A stretch of DNA of 64,000 nucleotides from Lachnospiraceae bacterium (GCA_910574805.1 CAJTCV010000001.1:124001-188000), one strand, 5' to 3'; shown: positions 17,604 through 27,139, counted from the first letter of the stretch. Numbers and translations are program-made. The notes: generated from the letters alone by a model not told the origin.

Positions 17604-18820
17604 CTATGCCCCTCCGATCAAAACTTTCTTCCCCTCAAATGCAAAACCATATCTGCGAATCCGCTCTGCCGGAATTCCCTTTGCCTCCATAGAGGTCGCG
17701 TATCTTTTCTGCTCGATCTGATCGAGAGCCGCTTTCACCGTGTCTTCCAGAGACTTCTCTCCATCCTCCGGATCGTATACCTTGAACTCCAGGATCATGG
17801 CATCGTCTGTATCCCGGCATGGCTCCAGCAGCACGTCGTACCGTCTAAAACCGCTCTCCCGATTGGATGTGATCGTATAACGTTCCTTCAGCTCTACCAG
17901 AAGGCCCAACACAAAACCGTGATAAAACCGCTCCGGCTCTGTCCTTTCCGATGGCCTGTTCCCGCTGTCAAAAAAACTGAACGTGTCCATGGACACCTGA
18001 TTCATATAGCGGTTCATCTCCCGAAGATTCCCCGCCAAAAACGCCTTCACAAAACAATTGTACGCTGGCGTATATTCCACAAACCATTCTTCAATCATCT
18101 GTTCAAACATAAACCGTACTTCTTTATTGGTCAAAATAAGAGCATAATCCGTCTTTCCCCGGTTCTCATCAAATGTAAAATACTGCACTTTCAGATAACC
18201 GCTGCCAAAAGCAGACTCCACACCGCACTTCTTCTGCGATCCAGCTGGTCATAGACAATCTGCTCATCAAGTAACGTATGATAAACTTTCCCTTTTAAAA
18301 GATCCTCCATCACCATTTTCACATCCGGGCTGCCTTCCTGAATCAGTCTGCCCACCAGACGATTGCTGCTGGTATTTACCCAATATAATGCTATTTTTCC
18401 TTTATCCAGAAAGTTCAGAATTGACCATGGATTGTAGATATCGTTCCTTTTTCCAAAAGTAAAACCGTCATACCATGCTTTTGCTTCCTCTTCTCTTTCT
18501 GACAGGCCATACTCTTCTAATGATTCTGTCACCTCCTGCAGCGGCGTATCATATTCATCCAGCAAAATAACGACCTTCCTGCCATAACAGCGGAACAGAT
18601 ACTCTGACATCTTATAAATCGCCATGGCAGCCACCACTTCCGGCATATCTTTGGAGATGTTTTCATACTCTTCTTTCTCTTTTTCTGACAGAAGATCTCC
18701 TTTCAACAGGAAACGGTTTCGACGATACAGATCCGTCAGCAACTGGCAGATACGGGTTACTGCTGACTGATAATCCGCATTTTTCACATTTGCGAAAGAA
18801 AGGCTGATGACTCTTGCCAT
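17604..18820 (-). pseudogene. Decayed third AAA-ATPase/PD-(D/E)XK paralogue (two deletions plus frameshift)
   Basis: The copy keeps a normal start (AGGAGG, then ATGGCAAGAGTC) but fuses MARVIS directly to LSFANVKN, removing 88 residues that include Walker A. A second in-frame loss joins EYDTPLQE to VTESLEEYG and removes 70 residues. A one-base loss near 18200 (GCGGGT reduced to GCGGT by comparison with paralogues) then shifts the frame after WSLLLAA. The remaining C-terminal 205 codons, with the nuclease-like RYDVLLEP and MILEFKVYD, stay open in the new frame. The deletion ends coincide with 8-9-bp repeats still visible in paralogue 1. It is first in its operon, so transcription and coupling to the intact copies probably persist. 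Confidence 0.88.
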
Positions 18821-18850
18821 ATCACGCCTCCTGCTGCCCCTGTTTTTCTT

Positions 18851-18879
18851 ATTGTAATATACGGCATTGGAAATTGCAA
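18851..18879 (-). promoter_or_regulatory. SigA-type promoter for the ATPase/nuclease array
   Basis: The minus strand shows TTGCAA (18874-18879), a 17-nt spacer and TACAAT (18851-18856). It lies in the 68-nt gap after the cytidylyltransferase gene and some 25 nt ahead of the pseudogene start, so the array and the LicD fusion can be transcribed separately from the glycosylation cluster. Confidence 0.6.
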
Positions 18880-18888
18880 TGACCGGCT

Positions 18889-19614
18889 TTATTCCTGAAA
18901 AATCCGGAAATCCATGATCCCCATCGCTGACAACTGGCCTGCTATCTCTCTGGCCGACCTGCTGCAGATCACCACATAGAGCTCCGAAGCCGCAGCCTGT
19001 TTTAATACTTCCGGAGACTCAATACGGATTCCCTGCCGATACGTTCCCCATTTTGCAGAATTGTTATCGACAAAAAATGCCGGCCTTCCCATGCTTCCAT
19101 ACCGCTCCAGATACGCATCTGCCATGGCACCGGCACCGAACAGCACAAGAACGGGCTCTCTGTATTCCCCCATATAGGTCCGAAAAACAAAATCCCGTTC
19201 CAGTGTCTTTCTGATCTGGGTGGAGCTGACACTTCTTGTATACGGAAAGAATTCCAGCTTTGCCCCCACCTCATTCAACTTTTTCTCCAGCTGAGGCCAC
19301 GCCCCTTCATGATCTGATCCCGCAAAATGACAGTCATAACGCAGCACTTCCCATGCACGCCATTTATCCTGCAGCTCCATGGTCACGCCGATTACCCGAT
19401 CCACATACCTGCACTGCGCCACCATCTCCAGTCTCTCTTCAAAAGGAATAACCGGCGGGCGCAGCTTATAACTTGTATATACCTCATCTGTTACCACACC
19501 TGCGATCAGATATTCACAACGGGATTTGGCATTCCGCAGCAAATTCAAATGTCCCATATGGAACATGTCAAAAGCACCGGGACAATACCCTGTTTTATAT
19601 TGATAGAAATTCAT
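18889..19614 (-). CDS. TagD-like cytidylyltransferase fused to a Rossmann-like module
   Basis: Residues 1-145 form a nucleotidyltransferase of the CTP:glycerol-3-phosphate/choline-phosphate cytidylyltransferase family: HMGH at 19-22, the RPPVIPFEERLEMV segment and a terminal SSTQIRKT. Residues about 150-241 (VLVLFGAGAMADAYL, FFVDNNSAKWG, VVICSRSAREIAGQL) are the shared Rossmann-like module and are closest to the tail of the LicD fusion protein. It probably makes a CDP-activated alcohol for transfer by LicD or TagF-like enzymes of the cluster; the substrate is not deducible. It has a GGAGG site and is the last gene of the minus-strand sugar cluster before a new promoter. Confidence 0.85.
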   Translation of the reverse strand: MNFYQYKTGYCPGAFDMFHMGHLNLLRNAKSRCEYLIAGVVTDEVYTSYKLRPPVIPFEERLEMVAQCRYVDRVIGVTMELQDKWRAWEVLRYDCHFAGSDHEGAWPQLEKKLNEVGAKLEFFPYTRSVSSTQIRKTLERDFVFRTYMGEYREPVLVLFGAGAMADAYLERYGSMGRPAFFVDNNSAKWGTYRQGIRIESPEVLKQAAASELYVVICSRSAREIAGQLSAMGIMDFRIFQE

Positions 19615-19645
19615 ATTTTTCCTCCGCTCAGGACAACTTTCTCAT

Positions 19646-20713
19646 CTATAAAGCATATAAAATCGTTTCACACGTGCTCATCTGATAATGTCTGAGATAC
19701 AATCGATAATCTTCATGCAAAGACAAGATGTATGCAGGTAATTCAATGATATCCTCCGCTTTATGATACACGCTGACGGCCAGGCGCGGACGATCTCTTT
19801 TTATCGTTTTCCTGGCTCCCTGCAGCGCCTTCCGTTCGGCTCCCTCCACATCCAGCTTGATAAACGTCACATTCTCACCACCTGCTGTCTCGTCGATGGA
19901 TGTGGTTGAGATACATGTCATTCCTGTCCCTTCTTCAATGGCCGAACCCTGTCCGCCTGTCTCTCTGAAAGACAATTCTGCCGCACAGTCCCACAGGCCT
20001 TTATTAAAAATCTCTATTCTTTCTATCTGTTCTTTCCTGCACAGCTCCAGACAGTTCTCATAGTTTCTCCGATCCGGTTCATATGCATATATTTTCTTAT
20101 AATCGCCTGAACACCATCTGATAAATTCTCTGTCCGTGCTGCAGTTAAAACATCCGCCGTCAACAAATACTTCTCCGGACCCAGGAACCATGATACCGGG
20201 ATCAAAATATTGTTTCTCAATATCTGTCACCATGCTCAGATTTATGATCTGATCCTGCCGGAAACCATGTTCTTCCAGGAATTTCCGGATTTCCCTGTAA
20301 AAACCGGATGTTGCAATCGCAACGTATACATGATCCCTTTGTTCAATCAATTCATCCGGGGAGATCACCGGAATTCCGCGCCAGCCTTCCTGTTGTTTTT
20401 TCCTGCTGCCGTCGCAGATACATGAAATATCCAGATCCGGATAGAGCTCCGTCAAAAGCTTAAGATCATTTCCAGCACCGTAAAAAACAACTTTATCCAG
20501 ATATGTTCGGCAAAATGCGGCTGCCAGATCCAATTCGTGTTTTGCAGGCAGCTGCGAAAGCATACGTCGGATATATCTACCGTCTCCTGTCAGCGTATAC
20601 AGCAGCCGATTTTCAAAAATATGTTTTGATTCTTCATCCTGAAGATGATTGTATATTGTTCTCGTTACGTCAACCATATCGGTCATGCTTCTCCAGTCAT
20701 TCATGTTCGGCAA
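19646..20713 (-). CDS. FkbM-family methyltransferase with N-terminal Rossmann-like module
   Basis: The 355-aa protein begins with a short helical part, then a Rossmann-like module (about 70-165: KVVFYGAGNDLKLL, YVAIATSGFYREI), then an FkbM-type methyltransferase: GEVFVDGGCFNCSTDREF, IYAYEPDRRNYENC, FIKLDVEGAERKALQGA and a terminal ETILYAL. FkbM enzymes O-methylate sugars or other hydroxyls. A TTG with GGGAGG 6 nt upstream is used as start; an ATG three codons later is spaced too far from the site. It is a paralogue of the next upstream gene, with the same domain order and a matching C terminus. Confidence 0.85.
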   Translation of the reverse strand: MPNMNDWRSMTDMVDVTRTIYNHLQDEESKHIFENRLLYTLTGDGRYIRRMLSQLPAKHELDLAAAFCRTYLDKVVFYGAGNDLKLLTELYPDLDISCICDGSRKKQQEGWRGIPVISPDELIEQRDHVYVAIATSGFYREIRKFLEEHGFRQDQIINLSMVTDIEKQYFDPGIMVPGSGEVFVDGGCFNCSTDREFIRWCSGDYKKIYAYEPDRRNYENCLELCRKEQIERIEIFNKGLWDCAAELSFRETGGQGSAIEEGTGMTCISTTSIDETAGGENVTFIKLDVEGAERKALQGARKTIKRDRPRLAVSVYHKAEDIIELPAYILSLHEDYRLYLRHYQMSTCETILYAL

Positions 20714-20798
20714 AATATGCCTCCCCCTTCCGCAACATTATGGGCAGTGTTTCCCAAGTCACACATACTCTGCTCAAAGTAATATACAGCAACACTGT

Positions 20799-21827
20799 TT
20801 ATATTGCGTAGCAAACCGTTTCAAACCGGGTGTCGCTGTACTGCCGGATCAATAATCTGTAGTCGTTCCGCATTTCCCGCAAAAGAATCGGGATTTCAAA
20901 TAAGTCCTCCGGCTTATGGTAGATACAGATTGCCAGCTTTGGCCTGTACCTCTCTATGATCTTCCGGCTGCCCTTTAACGACTCCGTCTCTGCTCCTTCT
21001 ATATCCATTTTAATAAAGGTAGGATGCTCCTCCAAAAGCACATCGTCCAGGGCCTTTACCGGGATCTGTATCTCCCCGCTTTCCGCCACATGAGAGGTAG
21101 AGTCTCCCCGGGCACTGAATTTCAATACCGTGCTGCTGCTCCATACACCATACGTAAAAAGTTCATACGCATACCCCTTCAGAGTTTCCCGAATGATGTT
21201 TTCTTTATATTCCTCCGGTTCAAAAATAACCAGCTTCTTATATCGTCCCTTTGTTTTTTCAATAAACTGCAGTGACGTATCTCCTGTATAGCCGCCGCAG
21301 TCCACAAAAACCTCTTCTTCTGTCAATACAAGCTCTTTATCAAAATATGCCTCCTGTCCGGCACAAACAATCCCGGATATATCCACATCCAAATACTGCT
21401 TCTTTATCATATTCACATATGTCTTCTTCGAAAAATCATCTTCCAAAAGAGAATATACCCTTTTATATTTGTCAAGATTTTTTGTCAAAAACGACACAGG
21501 TTCTCTCCACGCCATGTTCCTGACATTCATCAGATGGTCATCCGCAAAACCAAGCTCCAGTAATTGGCGATAAACAGCCCTGCAGACCGCCTCGTCAAAG
21601 ATAGCAAGCAAAACAAAGACCTCTTCCTTATTCCACTTAAGCTCCGCCGGACTTATAACCTTAAGACCGGTATCTGCATCTGTTTCGCCGCATAGCCTGT
21701 TGTCACAAAACAATGCAGCCTCTGCTCCCCGTTTTGCCAGAATATCATATACTTGATGTCCCAGCCGTCCGGCGCCGAATATAATAAACCGTTTATAGTT
21801 CTTAAGTTTTTCCAAAACTGTTTCCAC
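20799..21827 (-). CDS. FkbM-family methyltransferase with N-terminal Rossmann-like module (possible 5' nonsense mutation)
   Basis: The 342-aa frame encodes a Rossmann-like module (FIIFGAGRLGHQVYDIL, LFCDNRLCG) and an FkbM methyltransferase (EVFVDCGGYTGDTSLQF, FIKMDIEGAETESLKGS, terminal ETVCYAI). The listed start is a GTG with only a weak ribosome site. Twenty codons upstream, in the same frame, GGAGGGAAAAGCTATGGACTAA has an ideal Shine-Dalgarno and ATG but a TAA at codon 3, after which the frame stays open. Either the gene recently lost its proper start through a nonsense change and now depends on the GTG, or that ATG is not used. The catalytic region looks intact. Confidence 0.75.
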   Translation of the reverse strand: METVLEKLKNYKRFIIFGAGRLGHQVYDILAKRGAEAALFCDNRLCGETDADTGLKVISPAELKWNKEEVFVLLAIFDEAVCRAVYRQLLELGFADDHLMNVRNMAWREPVSFLTKNLDKYKRVYSLLEDDFSKKTYVNMIKKQYLDVDISGIVCAGQEAYFDKELVLTEEEVFVDCGGYTGDTSLQFIEKTKGRYKKLVIFEPEEYKENIIRETLKGYAYELFTYGVWSSSTVLKFSARGDSTSHVAESGEIQIPVKALDDVLLEEHPTFIKMDIEGAETESLKGSRKIIERYRPKLAICIYHKPEDLFEIPILLREMRNDYRLLIRQYSDTRFETVCYAI

Positions 21828-21927
21828 GTCTTCTTCATAATAATAATTCTCATATATTTCCCGAATTGCCGAATCAAATTAGTCCATAGCTTTTCCCTCC
21901 AGTCTTTAAAATTCGCGGTTTCGTTTT

Positions 21928-24291
21928 TTATCCTATTTTTTCCACTTTCCATCTTACCTGCGGATTCGGATAGGAATAGGGCTGAATCCACACCATTCGC
22001 TCCTTTTGTATTCCGATTTCCTCTAATTCTCTTTGTATTTCCATTGCCACCCCCTCAGACATAACTGCGATTACAATTTGTCCGTCTGACCGTCTGCATA
22101 TCTGAGATACATCACAGACCTCTGTAAGCCCTTTCTGCTGACAGGACCGGGCCATCTTGTCCACCCACAGAATCACCTCATGCTCTGCATCCTCCTCCAG
22201 CCTGCGGTAAAGCTCCTGTCCAAACTTCCCCGCCCCATAAAGAATCACCTTCTCTTCCAACAGCCGGACCGGATAAAAAGCCGCTCTTCCATAGCGTCTG
22301 CGCAGCTCCCTCTCCGCCTTTTCCTCCTTCTGACGATACAGCTTTCCCAGCGCCGAATCATGCTCCCGTTTACATCGCTCAATCAAGGCCCTGTCTTGAG
22401 CCGTCGCTCTTAAAATCGAATAATTGAGATTTGTCCCCTTATAAAACGTTTCTACCGGCTCATATGTTCTTCTGAGAAATATTTCTTTAATATCATGCTC
22501 GGTCAATTTAGGAGCATACTCAACCGCCTTTTTTTCTCTTCCCGATTCACTGCTTGGCATAGAGGCAAAAAACTCCAACACATCTTCCGAAGGCTCCTGT
22601 CCGATATGTCGAAGATACAATAAAACATTTTTCATGGAAGCAATCTGCTTCCCGCTGATTTTCGATGTCTCGCACATCTGCCTGGAAAAGGCCAGAATTC
22701 CCCTTTCATATTCATACAAACCATGCTCTATCAACGCTTTACTCTCTGTATTTTCCAAGACCGGCACAATCTTTTTTTCGTTCTGCATATAACCTCTGGT
22801 CTGCCCGTGAGGCGCCCGGCACAGCATTTCCACAATAATCCGGTTCTCCGAAAACTCCGGTATAAACGTATCCGTTATGGAATTCTCCATTAAATTTACT
22901 CTGTCTATGCGGAAAAAAAATGTGCGTATCGGTTTCTTGTATCTGACACTCATCAGCCTTTGCAGGCATCCCTGCGTCAGCCCGCCTCCCGATATGTCCA
23001 CAAAAGCAAAGCGGTCGTCGTCTGTATCGATTTCCTGTTCCAGATATTTCTGTACCAGTCGTCTTTCAGCTTCCAGTTTTTGGAGATGATATACTTTGAA
23101 AGCCTCGTTTTGCTCCAGTTTTTCCGCGATATACTCCAGCTCTTGACCGCAAACATGAATATTTTCCCTGTCCTTTGCATAGGTTCCCGGAAGATATTCA
23201 TATAACTCCTGCAGCGGAACATGCAGAATATCCGCCAGCGTTTTCAACGTATGAATTCGATTGACATGCGACCAGTCAATCAGCTGATACAGATTATAGT
23301 GCTCTTCTGACAGCGACGGCATCCGCCATGCCTTTCGGGAGCCGTAGATATAACAGGTGCGGATATCCACAGCTCGTTCCGCCAATATTATATCTACAAT
23401 CTGTTTAATCAGATACCCGTCCCTTGCAATAAAATACAGCCTTTTGATGCCTTTCTTTATCGCCTGGTACGCAAGCCACTCCGCATAGCTGTACAGCAAA
23501 GGCCCCGCATACCGGCATCCCACATGATACGCTCTGTCCGGAAGCGTTTTCCTTTCACCCGAAGGATTTTGCTCACTTCGAAGCGCCGCGCCAATCATCA
23601 ACTGCAGCCTGCTGTCATCTCCGTATTTTTCCAAAAGCGACGTTTCAAAACGGTTTTGTTCTCTTCTGCATGACAGCCTTACCTCCATGCCCAGGCTGCA
23701 GGGCACCTCGATATCCTGAAAAAGATTATCGCCTGTATGAATCCAGTCCTCATAACAAACCTGTTCTCTCTCCTGTACATGTCGATACAGGTTCCCTGTC
23801 GTCTTTCGCTTCCCATATTCGGAAGAGACATACAAGGGGATGCCGGCAAAGACGGTGTCCGCTTTTATCAGCATCTTATAGATTACATCCCGCGGAAGGT
23901 ACATATCTGAAATCAGGATAACCCGTTCTCCCTGAGACACCAGCTCCTTTACCCTCTGAATGTTTTCGGGAATTGCCATCACATTGGCAATCTCCGTCTC
24001 CTGCTCCAGCTGATATAGATATTCCGCCTGCTCTTTGCTCAGACAGCCGCAGAGTGACATGGCTTCATAAATATCGCGCAGACTTCTCTCCTCGATTCCC
24101 TGTCCGGCTCCTGCCTTTCGGCTTAGCTCTTCACTGTGTATCCTGAGTTCAAAAAAATTGTCAATGACATATTCGTCCAGACCGTTGCTGTCTTTTTCTT
24201 CCCGCAGTCTGTCCTTCATCAGCGCAAAGATTCCTTCCGGCGTGGCGGTCGTTCTTGTAATCAAAGTATCAAATACGTCAAAGCTGTACAT
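21928..24291 (-). CDS. HAD-superfamily hydrolase-like multidomain protein with C-terminal Rossmann-like module
   Basis: The 787-aa protein starts with the HAD motif I FDVFDTLITR (residues 4-13) and has VILISDMYLPRDVI (motif II region) and HTGDNLFQDI (motif IV-like), giving an N-terminal HAD fold of about 225 residues. The middle part (about 245-640) includes RLYFIARDGYLIKQI and FAFVDISGGGLTQG; I do not recognise it as a separate family, but such HAD proteins are frequent in surface-glycan loci. Residues about 675-780 are the shared module (KVILYGAGKFGQELY, ILWVDKM, IVIAVMSEG). No membrane segment is seen. A phosphatase or a glycan-transfer role is possible; neither is shown. Confidence 0.75.
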   Translation of the reverse strand: MYSFDVFDTLITRTTATPEGIFALMKDRLREEKDSNGLDEYVIDNFFELRIHSEELSRKAGAGQGIEERSLRDIYEAMSLCGCLSKEQAEYLYQLEQETEIANVMAIPENIQRVKELVSQGERVILISDMYLPRDVIYKMLIKADTVFAGIPLYVSSEYGKRKTTGNLYRHVQEREQVCYEDWIHTGDNLFQDIEVPCSLGMEVRLSCRREQNRFETSLLEKYGDDSRLQLMIGAALRSEQNPSGERKTLPDRAYHVGCRYAGPLLYSYAEWLAYQAIKKGIKRLYFIARDGYLIKQIVDIILAERAVDIRTCYIYGSRKAWRMPSLSEEHYNLYQLIDWSHVNRIHTLKTLADILHVPLQELYEYLPGTYAKDRENIHVCGQELEYIAEKLEQNEAFKVYHLQKLEAERRLVQKYLEQEIDTDDDRFAFVDISGGGLTQGCLQRLMSVRYKKPIRTFFFRIDRVNLMENSITDTFIPEFSENRIIVEMLCRAPHGQTRGYMQNEKKIVPVLENTESKALIEHGLYEYERGILAFSRQMCETSKISGKQIASMKNVLLYLRHIGQEPSEDVLEFFASMPSSESGREKKAVEYAPKLTEHDIKEIFLRRTYEPVETFYKGTNLNYSILRATAQDRALIERCKREHDSALGKLYRQKEEKAERELRRRYGRAAFYPVRLLEEKVILYGAGKFGQELYRRLEEDAEHEVILWVDKMARSCQQKGLTEVCDVSQICRRSDGQIVIAVMSEGVAMEIQRELEEIGIQKERMVWIQPYSYPNPQVRWKVEKIG

Positions 24292-24322
24292 ATCCTCTCC
24301 TGCGCTCCTGTTCCTGTTTCGA

Positions 24323-25681
24323 TTATTTCAGATAAGACAATACTTCCTCATCTGCCACGATGATATTTGTACTCCCCAGATGAACCAGATGATTCAGCAT
24401 GGCAATCTGCTTTTCCCCTTTTACAGACAGGAGAATCAGCCTGTCCTTTCGGCTTTCCACAAGCGCATCAATCTGCTTTACCCGGATTCCGTCTATCTCT
24501 TCCTGTACGGATTCTCTGTCCGTCACCGCAAATAAAAGCTTCTCTTTCTCAATGCCATGAGCCGTCAGGCGCTGTGCCACATGCCGCCCGACCTTTCCCG
24601 CTCCATATATTGTGAGCTTTTCCTCACCCTGCACCATAGACCAGAATCCGGTTTCCGCAAACTGAGCATTCCGGATATTCACCCTTTTTATGCGGTCATC
24701 CCTGTCTCTTTTTGACGTATTCATAAAATGGGTAAAGGGGTCCTTAAGCATTTGTTCAAGATTCTCTTTATCATAGGAAGTACGCCACATGACAGCTTCA
24801 AATTTCCCGGCCGCATAATCTTCTTTGAATTCCGCTGTCATTTTTTCATAGAAAGCATATTGAAAGACCGGCGCCAAACGGTTGTAGGTCCACATATAAT
24901 CATAATATTTTCGTTTGGTCAGGAGAGGCCACAATTTCTCCTGCCTCTTTTCATCCTGAGTTCTGATATAATTCTCAATCTCATGTATCTCGTCACAGAC
25001 ACAGTAGATTTTGAGAGGCGAATAGACGGAGGACATCAGATTATCGCTGCGGTAGTACAGCAGCGCATCCTCGATAATCTTCATTTTTTTAGCGCTGCTT
25101 AACACCTTAAAATGAAACGAAATATCCTGATAGGCCGCCCCCGGCGTCTCGTTAAAGCGGATATAATGGTCATCCAAAAACTGTTTTTGATACAATGCAG
25201 CCCAAATGCTTGAGTTGGCGGAATACACCGCCGGATAATCGAGCGGTTCTATTATTTTCCCATAGATATCCTCTGGGTATTCCCGGCTGTATGGAATGTT
25301 CTCTCCGCCTGCGACCGTATACCGATAAAAATTACATTTTATCAAGTCCACCGGCTGCTCCCTCATCGCCTCATACAGCTTTTCAAACATGTCCGGTTTA
25401 ACAAAATCGTCGCTTTCCACAATCCCTATGTAGGGCGCTCTCGCCTCGGACAGTCCTCGATTCATTGTTTTGCCATAGCCTTCATTTTTCTTATCAATCA
25501 GGCGGATGCGACGGTCCTTTGAGGCATACTCCTTCAATATGGACAGAGAGGAATCGGTTGAACCATCGTTGATGCAAATGATTTCCAGCTCGGACATGGT
25601 CTGCCGTACCAGGCTTTCCAGGCACTGTCCTACATAATTCTCCACATTGTATACGGGAACTATAATTGAAATTTTTGGCAT
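24323..25681 (-). CDS. GT2 glycosyltransferase with C-terminal Rossmann-like module
   Basis: Residues 1-220 are a GT-A family 2 transferase: ISIIVPVYNVENYVGQCLES, EIICINDGSTDSSLSIL and YIGIVESDDFVKPDMF with the metal-binding acidic pair. A helical middle section follows. The final ~110 residues form the shared module (KLTIYGAGKVGRHVAQRL, LFAVTDRES, LILLSVKGEKQIAML). The ATG lies two bases after the stop of the GT8 gene. No membrane segment follows the catalytic domain, so a soluble cytosolic enzyme is expected. The sugar donor cannot be named. Confidence 0.88.
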   Translation of the reverse strand: MPKISIIVPVYNVENYVGQCLESLVRQTMSELEIICINDGSTDSSLSILKEYASKDRRIRLIDKKNEGYGKTMNRGLSEARAPYIGIVESDDFVKPDMFEKLYEAMREQPVDLIKCNFYRYTVAGGENIPYSREYPEDIYGKIIEPLDYPAVYSANSSIWAALYQKQFLDDHYIRFNETPGAAYQDISFHFKVLSSAKKMKIIEDALLYYRSDNLMSSVYSPLKIYCVCDEIHEIENYIRTQDEKRQEKLWPLLTKRKYYDYMWTYNRLAPVFQYAFYEKMTAEFKEDYAAGKFEAVMWRTSYDKENLEQMLKDPFTHFMNTSKRDRDDRIKRVNIRNAQFAETGFWSMVQGEEKLTIYGAGKVGRHVAQRLTAHGIEKEKLLFAVTDRESVQEEIDGIRVKQIDALVESRKDRLILLSVKGEKQIAMLNHLVHLGSTNIIVADEEVLSYLK

Positions 25682-25683
25682 CT

Positions 25684-27078
25684 TTACTCCCCCTTCAGAA
25701 TCCAGTCTTCCAGATAATACTTCTCATACCAGTCCTGCCAGACAGCCTTGTCTGAAAGCTTCTGTCGCATTTCCTGTAAATCTTCCACATAGCAGCCCAT
25801 GTCAGGGCCATATTCCCACAAGAAAATATCCTTCAGCTCATCCAGATAGTACCGGCTGTCCAGATAAAGATAATATTCTCTTTTTCTTCTCCTATAACAG
25901 AGTATGTCCTCTTCCCGAATGCCTGCATCCAGCAGCATCTGCTTTACCTCTGCGCTTCTGCGCTGACTGGAGCTGAAGAACAGAGCCCCCGGAATCCTTT
26001 TCGCCGCTTCCAGAGAAATCGTCTCGATTCCCTTATACGTCTTTTCCTGCTTACACAAATCGTTGTCACAGAATACCAGCTTTCCCTGAAAATCATGCTT
26101 TAAGAGCCCGTCGCATACTTCTTTTCCATAGTGCGTAAAGCCAAAAATAATAATCCTTTGATAGCCCTGACACTTTTTTATGTCATCCTCCCGAGGCCTT
26201 TCATCGTCTCTCTTTTGTACCTTTTCTTTTAAGTCCTGATAAAGGCTCTCTTCCTTCCACTCCGACGCAGTCTCCCACCATTCCTGACTGGCCCAGCAAA
26301 AAAAATGTTCCCAGGGCCTGAGATTCGGCGTCGCGTAATGAATAATTCCTTTTTTTGCCAGAAAAGCCTGTATAACCGCTTCGCTGATGCCTCTGGCTCT
26401 CATCTCCTCTATTTTTCCTAAAAATATCGTAAAGACATTCCATTTCGCAGGTAATCTTTTAATCTTCCCAAGACAACATACGTTTAATATATCCTGGTCT
26501 TCATGCGGATAGTCTGCATTCAAATGCTGCATCAGGACACGGTCCAGACCGGACTCTCTGATTTCTCGAAGGTTCATGAGCAGAACGCCGGCATTAATAT
26601 ATTCCTCCATCGTAGGGATTCCTATGGACCTTCTCATTTCTTCGAGTTTCTCTTCTGACAGCATATCCATCCAGATATCTCTGCATCCCGCAATATAGTA
26701 TCCGTCAAGACTCGTTGAAAACAATGGCCATAAATCTTCCGTTACAATGACATCTGAATCCAGATAGAGACATTGGTCCGCATCTATCAGCTCAGATATC
26801 ATCAGACGATAAAAGGTTGCCCTGGATACATGTTTGCTGTTAATCACAACATTCTGAAACATGCCGGAAGCCACTCTGAGAAGCTTTAGTTTTATATTAG
26901 GAAATCTGGATGGAATCTTGTTTAAAATACTTTGTTTCGGAAAGGTATCGTTGACCAGAATATATACGTCATATTCCGTATCGCAACCGGCACTCTTCGC
27001 CATCGATGTGATGGCTACACATGTATAAAACGCGTAATTCTCATCCGTCGCAAATACTACCGGTATTTTTTTCAACAT
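25684..27078 (-). CDS. GT8 glycosyltransferase with C-terminal Rossmann-like module
   Basis: The N-terminal ~270 residues fit glycosyltransferase family 8 (LgtC/GspA-like): IPVVFATDENYAFYTCVAI, FYRLMISELI and CLYLDSDVIV with the DxD metal site, then INAGVLLMNL. Members transfer galactose or glucose from UDP-sugars with retention. The shared module follows at about 325-430 (RIIIFGFTHYGKEVCDGL, VFCDNDLCKQE, FFSSSQRRSAEVKQML) and a short unique tail ends the protein. A run of G just upstream of the ATG serves as ribosome site, and a plausible promoter lies in the 61-nt gap before it. Confidence 0.87.
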   Translation of the reverse strand: MLKKIPVVFATDENYAFYTCVAITSMAKSAGCDTEYDVYILVNDTFPKQSILNKIPSRFPNIKLKLLRVASGMFQNVVINSKHVSRATFYRLMISELIDADQCLYLDSDVIVTEDLWPLFSTSLDGYYIAGCRDIWMDMLSEEKLEEMRRSIGIPTMEEYINAGVLLMNLREIRESGLDRVLMQHLNADYPHEDQDILNVCCLGKIKRLPAKWNVFTIFLGKIEEMRARGISEAVIQAFLAKKGIIHYATPNLRPWEHFFCWASQEWWETASEWKEESLYQDLKEKVQKRDDERPREDDIKKCQGYQRIIIFGFTHYGKEVCDGLLKHDFQGKLVFCDNDLCKQEKTYKGIETISLEAAKRIPGALFFSSSQRRSAEVKQMLLDAGIREEDILCYRRRKREYYLYLDSRYYLDELKDIFLWEYGPDMGCYVEDLQEMRQKLSDKAVWQDWYEKYYLEDWILKGE

Positions 27079-27096
27079 AGCTGTCCCCCCAACCTT

Positions 27097-27125
27097 TACA
27101 TATCTGAACTTTTTGCTTCCGTCAA
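27097..27125 (-). promoter_or_regulatory. Possible internal SigA promoter before the GT8 gene
   Basis: The minus strand has TTGACG (27120-27125), 17 nt and TATGTA (27097-27102). The -35 is good and the -10 weak. It lies in one of the larger gaps of the cluster, about 20 nt ahead of the GT8 start codon. Confidence 0.35.
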
Positions 27126-27139
27126 AATTTATATCCCCA

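Noticed and set aside
21653-21991. Minus-strand 112-codon frame between the FkbM and HAD genes
   Set aside because: It overlaps the end of one gene and the start of the next in a third frame; most of it is a shadow and it has no ribosome site.
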